A DNA stretch of 11,611 nucleotides from an uncultured Desulfurellaceae bacterium. Its GTDB lineage: Bacteria > Campylobacterota_A > Desulfurellia > Desulfurellales > Hippeaceae. Every line of letters starts with the position of its first letter. Positions within the stretch are counted from its first letter, which is position 1. Where the stretch lies: positions 1 to 11,611 of the forward strand of contig CAJXLZ010000014.1 in NCBI GenBank assembly GCA_913056505.1. The letters are read 5' to 3'. Below are positions 6,662 through 11,611 of this stretch, one piece after another. Made by a program: the position numbers and the translations under genes. The notes under the pieces were generated by a model. The model was not told the origin of the DNA. It did no database searches and was given only the letters and a program-made list of their open reading frames with translations.

Positions 6662-7324
6662 TTAACCTAAAATATTTTTCCATAATGGACAGTTGTCGTT
6701 TTTTACATACTCGCAACCATCGCACCTGTTTTCATAATTATTGTTGTGTTTAAGGACCCTTAAAAGTTTGCTTCTTTCTATATATTTATCAATCTTATTT
6801 TCTTTATTTTTTATTTGTTCTATCCATTGATTGTTCCATTGTTTATATTCAGAATGATTTGCAGAATTACTTTTTATTATGTAGTCCTGTAGATTATATC
6901 CTGTTATTGTATCTGTTATGTCCAGCGCATTTTTGTAATCCACAAAATGAGCGGATTCTGCAGATAAAGAATATACGCCCGGAGCTATCTCTTTTGGATT
7001 GATTTCTTTTAAAGCGTAATATCCTACTACAATATGACGTATATCATCTTTTGTTACTTTATATATAGCCCTGAAGAGTATGTATATATTATTGTAATGC
7101 TGAGCTTCGGAAATCTCTCCTACCTCTTTGAAATAAAATACATAGTCTAATTTATCATCAAGATTAAAACCCTCAAGATAAGGTCCGTTTTCATACTCGC
7201 CCTTTTTGACAGTGTTAATATTCAATATGTCTCTTACCACTATATCTTGATTTCCCGTAATTCTGCACACATCCGGGAAACGTGGTAAGGCAAAAAATGG
7301 AACACATACAATTAGATCTTCCAT
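6662..7324 (-). CDS. Uncharacterised protein with C-terminal CxxC-x7-C motif
   Basis: I do not recognise this 220-residue protein. The first two-thirds look like a mixed alpha/beta globular domain with strands such as DYVFYFKEVGE (60-70) and RHIVVGYYALKEI (96-108), then YSLSAESAHFVDY (118-130). A polar, Lys/Asn-rich helical stretch (about 155-195) follows. The C-terminus ends in a cysteine cluster: C201, C204 and C212 in RCDGCEYVKNDNCPLW. Three cysteines plus H193, C7 or C20 could hold zinc or an iron-sulfur cluster. There is no signal peptide or membrane segment, so it is probably cytoplasmic. ATG 7324 is preceded by AGGAGG. It is the first gene of a two-gene unit with the EF-G-like GTPase 15 bp downstream, and has its own likely promoter. 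A link to translation is only inferred from that pairing. Confidence 0.82.
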   Translation of the reverse strand: MEDLIVCVPFFALPRFPDVCRITGNQDIVVRDILNINTVKKGEYENGPYLEGFNLDDKLDYVFYFKEVGEISEAQHYNNIYILFRAIYKVTKDDIRHIVVGYYALKEINPKEIAPGVYSLSAESAHFVDYKNALDITDTITGYNLQDYIIKSNSANHSEYKQWNNQWIEQIKNKENKIDKYIERSKLLRVLKHNNNYENRCDGCEYVKNDNCPLWKNILG

Positions 7325-7374
7325 AGCAAAAGCCCTCCTTTAATTTAAAATTGCCGCGTAAAAATAAACAGCGC

Positions 7375-7396
7375 ACATAGATATATGTCTCTATGT
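7375..7396 (-). other. Inverted repeat in the leader of the 220-aa protein gene
   Basis: ACATAGA (7375-7381) pairs perfectly with TCTATGT (7390-7396) around an 8-base loop. It would sit near the middle of a roughly 100-base leader if the predicted promoter is right. The stem is AT-rich and weak, so it could be an operator-like dyad or chance. Confidence 0.35.
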
Positions 7397-7433
7397 AAAA
7401 ATTGGTTTTTATTTGGAACAGGTGCATTATATA

Positions 7434-7462
7434 ATGATAAAGCGTTAATTTAACATTGTAAA
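7434..7462 (-). promoter_or_regulatory. Predicted sigma-70-type promoter for the 220-aa gene and EF-G-like gene
   Basis: On the minus strand TTTACA (complement of 7457-7462) matches five of six bases of the -35 box. After 17 bases TATCAT (complement of 7434-7439) matches five of six bases of the -10 box. Transcription would begin near 7427, leaving a leader of about 100 bases. A TATAAT a few bases further on is too far from this -35 box to use the same pair. Confidence 0.55.
7452..7462. repeat. 11-bp direct repeat, copy 1 (overlaps -35 box)
   Basis: AACATTGTAAA occurs here and again at 7498-7508 in the same orientation, 46 bp apart. This copy covers the predicted -35 box, so it may be part of the promoter or a binding site. 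Confidence 0.4.
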
Positions 7463-7497
7463 TAAGCTAACCCCGTTTTTTCGAGATTTATAACCTA

Positions 7498-7508
7498 AAC
7501 ATTGTAAA
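7498..7508. repeat. 11-bp direct repeat, copy 2
   Basis: Second copy of AACATTGTAAA, upstream of the predicted promoter. No acceptable -10 box lies at the right distance from this copy, so a second promoter is not supported. Confidence 0.4.
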
Positions 7509-7540
7509 ACATATTAATTAATAATCAAGAAAAATCTAAT

Positions 7541-8032
7541 TTATGGCAAGTCAGCGAGCTTTATTATTTGAGATATCGTATTTTCTAAATCTCCTCCCGA
7601 GTTAATAACTTCATCGGCATTTTCATAGCAAGTTTTTCTTTTGTTAAACAGTTGCTCTGCTTTTTCGATATCTTGAAACAGCGGCCTGTTTCTTGCTGAT
7701 ATACGCTTTTTTAAAATATCGAAATCTATTTTTAGATATACTATTTTGCCTATGGATTTTAATTGTTTCATATTATCTTTGTAACATGGCATACCGCCGC
7801 CTGTGGATATGACACAGTTTATTTTCTTTTTTAGAGTTTTTTTTATTAAATACCTTTCCTTTTCTCTGAAAAAATTTTCCCCCTTTTCCTCAAAAATGTC
7901 AAATATTGTTTTATTGCACTTTTTTTCTATCAGTTGATCTGTATCTATAAAATCCATACACAATTTCTCAGCTACCATTCTGCCGACTGTGGTTTTGCCG
8001 GATCCCATAAAACCTATTAGAATAATGTTCAT
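7541..8032 (-). CDS. aroK: Shikimate kinase
   Basis: AroK phosphorylates shikimate at the 3-hydroxyl with ATP, the fifth step of the shikimate pathway. At 163 residues it has normal family length and all expected motifs: P-loop GFMGSGKTT (7-15), the shikimate-binding FIDTD (D32) and FFREKE (R56), STGGGMP (76-82), the lid arginine in RPLF (116-119) and LFNKRKTCYENAD (R132 region). Its ATG overlaps the aroC stop by four bases (ATGA), and there is no strong Shine-Dalgarno before it, so translation is probably coupled to aroC. It is the last gene of the minus-strand lon-aroC-aroK chain. No obvious terminator follows it. Confidence 0.95.
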   Translation of the reverse strand: MNIILIGFMGSGKTTVGRMVAEKLCMDFIDTDQLIEKKCNKTIFDIFEEKGENFFREKERYLIKKTLKKKINCVISTGGGMPCYKDNMKQLKSIGKIVYLKIDFDILKKRISARNRPLFQDIEKAEQLFNKRKTCYENADEVINSGGDLENTISQIIKLADLP

Positions 8033-9180
8033 TTATTCTTCAAATATATTTTATATTCATATACACGTTTTTTTAATTCATTTAAGGTGTCAGACCCAAA
8101 TTTTTCCATATATGCGTTTAGTAACTCATATGCAATAATAGATTTAGCAACGATGCTTGCAGCAGGTACAGCACAGACATCGCTTCTCTCAAAATGGGAT
8201 ATGTGAGGTAATTTTGTTTTAACATCAATAGAGTTTAAACCCTTTTTCAGCGTAGGAATGGGTTTCATATATGCCCTTACAACAATATTTTCACCATTTG
8301 ACATACCTCCCTCAATACCACCTGCATTGTTTGTTTTCCTAATATAGCCTTTCTGAAATAGTATTTCATCATGCACAGAAGATCCCAAGTTATAAGCATT
8401 TTTTATGCCGTTTCCAATTTCTACTGCTTTAATTGCTTGAATACTCATAACGGCGTATGCAATGCGAGCATCTAATTTTCTATCCCATTGAGAATAACTG
8501 CCCAATCCGGGCATGACACCCATTGCGCATGCCTCAATCACGCCTCCTATACTATCATTTTTAAGTTTTGCCTCTTCAATTTCAGCTATCATTTTATCGC
8601 TTATTTTTTCATCAGGGCAAAATACAGAAGAGGACTCTATTTTTTTTGTTAGTTGCTTATCATTATAGTCTACGCTGTCTATACTGATATTACCTATCGA
8701 TTTAACAAAACTTATGATATCCACACCTATTTGAGCAAGAACATTTTCGCATATAGATCCAACTGCTACCCTTATTGCTGTTTCTCTTGCACTTGAGCGC
8801 TCAAGAACATCACGCATATCTTCCCTGTCGTATTTTATGTATCCTGCTAAATCGGCATGACCAGGTCTCGGCACAGAGATACTTTTTTTGTTAGTTTTTT
8901 GAGCATTGGGAGACATTATATCTAACCAATTTTCAAAATCTCTGTTTTTAATTGATATTGTTATTGGAGAGCCTATAGTCTCTCCAAAACGTACACCGCT
9001 TAGGAATTCTACTTTGTCACTCTCTATTTTTTGCCTTGCACCGCGCCCATAGCCGGATTGTCTCAATAGTAAATTTTTATTTATTAAATCTTTATCTATC
9101 TTTAGCCCAGCAGGTATGCCCTCAATTATTGCTGTTAAACATCTACCGTGAGATTCCCCTGCATCAAGAAAGCGTATCAT
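8029..9180 (-). CDS. aroC: Chorismate synthase
   Basis: AroC converts 5-enolpyruvylshikimate-3-phosphate to chorismate with reduced FMN, the last step of the shared aromatic pathway. The 383-residue protein begins MIRFLDAGESHG and shows the family signatures: the first conserved histidine H11, RQSGYGRGARQ (40-50), RPGHADLAG with the second histidine H108, ERSSARETA (127-135) and the C-terminal SDVCAVPAASIV. It is of the Gram-positive/deltaproteobacterial length class, slightly longer than the E. coli enzyme. The start ATG at 9180 overlaps the stop of the Lon-like gene by four bases, and GGGAA just upstream serves as ribosome site. The stop overlaps aroK by four bases. Product and next-but-one enzyme of the same pathway are thus co-translated. 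Confidence 0.97.
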   Translation of the reverse strand: MIRFLDAGESHGRCLTAIIEGIPAGLKIDKDLINKNLLLRQSGYGRGARQKIESDKVEFLSGVRFGETIGSPITISIKNRDFENWLDIMSPNAQKTNKKSISVPRPGHADLAGYIKYDREDMRDVLERSSARETAIRVAVGSICENVLAQIGVDIISFVKSIGNISIDSVDYNDKQLTKKIESSSVFCPDEKISDKMIAEIEEAKLKNDSIGGVIEACAMGVMPGLGSYSQWDRKLDARIAYAVMSIQAIKAVEIGNGIKNAYNLGSSVHDEILFQKGYIRKTNNAGGIEGGMSNGENIVVRAYMKPIPTLKKGLNSIDVKTKLPHISHFERSDVCAVPAASIVAKSIIAYELLNAYMEKFGSDTLNELKKRVYEYKIYLKNK

Positions 9181-11531
9181 CTATTTCCCATGTTATTTAT
9201 AGCTATCTGATTCATAGATCTTAATTTTTTATCTACCAGATAGTGGAATGAATTTTTACTAAATCTGTTTTTCTTCCTAACGCCAGCTTCCATACCCGTA
9301 AATATTTTTATGGCATCATCTATATTGTCTATTGCATATAGCGAAAATTCACCCGATTTTATGGAATTAACTACCTCATCCGATAACACCAGATTTTCCA
9401 TATTTTTAGATGGAATTACAACGCCGGCGCCATTTAGGTTGCCTGTTAGCTTGCATACTTCGTAAAATCCTTCAATTTTTTCATTAACACCGCCTATAGG
9501 TTGCGCTATGCCATTTTGATCCATAGAGCCTGTTACGGATAGATTCTGTTTTAATCCTACACCCGCAAGTGATGAGAGTAGTGCTATGGTTTCTGCTATA
9601 GCTGCACTATCTCCCTCAATATAAGAGTATGATTGATCAAAAGATATGGTGCCGGATAAACTCAACATCTTATCGTATGCGTACATACTTCCCAAATAGC
9701 CTTTTATAATCAATGATGCCTTATCAAATATTTTCCCGGATAGTTTTGATTCTGTCTCTATATTAACCACGCCACTTTTACCTATAAATGTTTTGGCTGT
9801 TATTCTATTGGGCATTCCAAATGCGTAGTTACCAAAATCTATTACCGATAATCCATTAACCTGTCCGACCTTAGTACTGCTTAAATTTAGTATTATCTGG
9901 CCGTTTTGTATCATCTCATATATTTTTTCTTTCCATATATTTTTTAAGAAGTGCTTATTTTCTATGGTTTTGCTTATTTGTTCATATGTCAATTTATCTT
10001 CTTTACAATTTAGTTGTGCTTCCCTTATTATATCAAGTATATCATCTGAATATGCCCACATCTTCTTTCTGCTTTCACTAAGCCTTAGGCTATATTTCAA
10101 AATAGCGTTTATGCCGCTATTGCTCGGCTTTTTCAGGTTTTTTTCTTCGCAGAATGCAATGATTTTAGATGTATATTTTTTTATATTGTCTTTGTTTAAT
10201 TGTAAGAGAGAATCAAAGTTTGTTTTTATTTTAAACAACTTTGCAAAATCTGCATCATATCTATATAATAGATCATATATGTATTCAGGACCTACAATCA
10301 CAATATTTGCATCTAAATCTATAGACTGCGGTTTTAGGGCTTCTGATGCAATAAACCCATATCTTTCACCCCAATCTTCTATTGTAATTTTTTTAGACAT
10401 TATGGTTTTCTTTAGAGTATCCCATACGCCTGGGTTTGAAAGAGCGCTGATTGCGTCTATAATAAGATATCCCCCATTTGCCTTATGGATTGCACCGGGT
10501 ATTATATTTGTAAAATTTGTTATAAAAGTGCCAAAATATGCCTGCTTTTCTATTTTTCCAAATACATTATAGTATGTGGGATTTTCTTCGTATATAACAG
10601 GAACACTTTTTGTTTTCTCATTATTAACAAAGACATTTATTTTGTATTCATCATATTTGCTTTGCGTCTGCACAAATGGATAAGTCTGTTTTGACTGAGG
10701 CAGAAATATTGCTATATTATTTAGGGTATACTCTTCAACTTCATCCAAATATTTTTCTACCTCTTTGATTCCTCTAAACTTATCCTTTATCTCATCTATT
10801 TTATGTCCTACTACAAATATTCCCATTTCATCATTAATTTTTTTTATCTTTTGATATTTTTCTTTACTTAAAACCCTGGTTTGTCTTAAGAAGGTATTTA
10901 TGTCTTCTTCAAGTTCTTTTCTTCTCTTTTCAATCTTTTCTTTCACATCATCGGGCAGTTCCGAAAATTCCTTTTCTCCTATTACTTTTCCCGATACAAC
11001 AGGATTTATCATAATTCCTGTTGTAGATGGTTTGACGACGAAGTCTAAACTCTCGGCTTTTTTTTGCAACTCTTCATACAATAATCTTTGGCGATTATCA
11101 TAGTCTCTAATGACATCCTGAATCCTTTTCTCATATTCTTTGCTTTCAAAAACATCTGGAATGCTTTTAGATAGATAATCAACCAAACTGTTCATCTCTT
11201 TTGATAACTTATTTCCAGATCCGGGAGGTAGTTTAAGCACATTAGGTAATTTTGGGTTTTTGAAGTTATTTACATAACAATAATCGTATAGTTCATATTG
11301 GTTTTCCGATGAATATTTTACTATAGTGTTTTTGATAGTGTTTTTTTCATTTCTGTTGAAGTTACCTGAAATATAAATATTGTAATCCAAATCTCTTATA
11401 TTAACCAGCTGTTCTATGGCTTTCTCTATTCTAACTTGAGATATAAAATTTCCATCCGTTGCTTTTTCACTTGACATATCTATATCAAATGAAATATTTA
11501 AGTCATCAAATTCGAGCTTTTTTACAGACAT
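9177..11531 (-). CDS. LonC-like protease (COG1067 type) with degenerate ATPase site
   Basis: This 784-residue protein aligns by eye with the Lon-like AAA_32 plus Lon_C family. Recognisable pieces are YCYVNNF (85-90), LPPGSG (101-106), FVVGHKIDEI, ENPTYYNVFGKIE, GAIHKANGGYLIIDA (346-360) and ADFAKLFK. The C-terminal peptidase domain has KVGQVNGLSV, FDQSYSYIEGDSAA and GGVNEKIEG. The catalytic dyad is S642 and K685, 43 residues apart, as in E. coli Lon (679/722). The usual P-loop after YNIYISG is replaced by NFNRNEKNT (57-65), with none of its glycines, and the Walker B region reads LIIDA. A long charged coiled coil lies around residues 130-270. It is therefore probably an ATP-independent protease of the kind described as LonC in Meiothermus. 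Substrates are unknown. It is translationally coupled to aroC. Confidence 0.9.
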   Translation of the reverse strand: MSVKKLEFDDLNISFDIDMSSEKATDGNFISQVRIEKAIEQLVNIRDLDYNIYISGNFNRNEKNTIKNTIVKYSSENQYELYDYCYVNNFKNPKLPNVLKLPPGSGNKLSKEMNSLVDYLSKSIPDVFESKEYEKRIQDVIRDYDNRQRLLYEELQKKAESLDFVVKPSTTGIMINPVVSGKVIGEKEFSELPDDVKEKIEKRRKELEEDINTFLRQTRVLSKEKYQKIKKINDEMGIFVVGHKIDEIKDKFRGIKEVEKYLDEVEEYTLNNIAIFLPQSKQTYPFVQTQSKYDEYKINVFVNNEKTKSVPVIYEENPTYYNVFGKIEKQAYFGTFITNFTNIIPGAIHKANGGYLIIDAISALSNPGVWDTLKKTIMSKKITIEDWGERYGFIASEALKPQSIDLDANIVIVGPEYIYDLLYRYDADFAKLFKIKTNFDSLLQLNKDNIKKYTSKIIAFCEEKNLKKPSNSGINAILKYSLRLSESRKKMWAYSDDILDIIREAQLNCKEDKLTYEQISKTIENKHFLKNIWKEKIYEMIQNGQIILNLSSTKVGQVNGLSVIDFGNYAFGMPNRITAKTFIGKSGVVNIETESKLSGKIFDKASLIIKGYLGSMYAYDKMLSLSGTISFDQSYSYIEGDSAAIAETIALLSSLAGVGLKQNLSVTGSMDQNGIAQPIGGVNEKIEGFYEVCKLTGNLNGAGVVIPSKNMENLVLSDEVVNSIKSGEFSLYAIDNIDDAIKIFTGMEAGVRKKNRFSKNSFHYLVDKKLRSMNQIAINNMGNR

Positions 11532-11533
11532 TG

Positions 11534-11611
11534 CTATTCCCCATCTTTGTTATATAGATTTATAAAATATTGCTTTATTTTATTTATATCCTCGGTTGTT
11601 ATGCGAAAGTT
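11534..11611 (-). CDS. 3' end of an unidentified upstream gene (cut by window)
   Basis: On the minus strand an open frame enters from the window edge, encodes 25 residues (ending IKQYFINLYNKDGE) and stops at TAG (11534-11536). That is two bases before the Lon-like ATG. The spacing fits the tight packing of the downstream genes, and the GGGG ribosome site of the Lon-like gene lies inside this end. The fragment is too short to name. A chance open frame cannot be excluded. Confidence 0.55.
   Translation of the reverse strand, partial: NFRITTEDINKIKQYFINLYNKDGE

Larger units (their letters stand above)
7325..7540. other. AT-rich intergenic region between aroK and the 220-aa protein gene
   Basis: These 216 bp contain no convincing gene on either strand. 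They hold a minus-strand promoter, a pair of 11-bp direct repeats, a leader inverted repeat and the Shine-Dalgarno of the 220-residue protein gene. I see no strong hairpin plus T-run after aroK, so read-through from aroK into the next unit is possible. Confidence 0.7.

Noticed and set aside
6662..7324. Cas4/RecB-type nuclease idea for the 220-aa protein (C20 plus three C-terminal cysteines, and a VDYK segment)
   Set aside because: The C-terminal spacing is CxxC-x7-C, and no ordered D...ExK catalytic set or QxxxY motif can be placed. No CRISPR array or cas gene is nearby.
6662..7324. PUA/EVE-like fold for the 220-aa protein based on the HIVVGYYALKEI strand
   Set aside because: One strand motif is not enough, and the conserved aromatic cage residues cannot be assigned by eye.
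7480..7508. Second promoter using the upstream TTTACA
   Set aside because: No acceptable -10 box occurs 16-19 bases away.
9964..10572. A 202-codon open frame on the plus strand
   Set aside because: It is antisense to the Lon-like gene, whose protein is clearly conserved along this stretch. The hydrophobic peptide is what antisense of an AT-rich gene gives.
1..11611. Mobile elements, CRISPR arrays, defence islands or phage genes
   Set aside because: No transposase, integrase, terminal inverted repeats or regular repeat-spacer structure was seen, and base composition looks even throughout.

Overview
The window is an AT-rich bacterial chromosome segment, by eye about two-thirds A+T. It is fully packed with housekeeping genes, and I see no mobile element, CRISPR array or phage gene. 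The order ispE, spoVG, tRNA-Gln, prs, rplY, pth resembles the conserved block of deltaproteobacteria-like lineages; Firmicutes carry a related block that adds glmU. SpoVG, a TL5/CTC-type L25, an EF-G-like second translocase and a COG1067-type Lon protease suggest a low-GC relative of Desulfurella/Hippea, Deferribacterota or another deltaproteobacterial-type lineage. That placement is inference; no rRNA or strict marker is present.

Region 1 (2-4627, + strand) reads as one dense transcription unit: the ispE 3' part, spoVG, tRNA-Gln(UUG), prs, rplY, pth, asd and a universal stress protein gene. Gaps are 8-46 bp. It covers isoprenoid precursor synthesis, PRPP supply, ribosome and peptidyl-tRNA maintenance, and the aspartate-family branch point. 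It ends in a very compact bidirectional terminator whose hairpin contains the stop codons of both convergent genes.

Region 2 (4634-7324, - strand) is a two-gene unit: an unrecognised 220-aa protein with a C-terminal CxxC-x7-C motif, then an EF-G-like GTPase with a non-canonical G4 motif. A 216-bp AT-rich gap (7325-7540) lies upstream. It holds a good sigma-70-type promoter, an 11-bp direct repeat and a leader inverted repeat.

Region 3 (7541-11611, - strand) is a translationally coupled chain: the 3' end of an unknown gene, a LonC-like protease that has lost its Walker A motif, chorismate synthase (aroC) and shikimate kinase (aroK). Both complete junctions are 4-bp ATGA overlaps.

I found no wholly new multi-gene system. 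The points most worth follow-up are the P-loop-less Lon-like protease tied to the shikimate pathway, and the unknown Cys-motif protein paired with a divergent EF-G-like GTPase.
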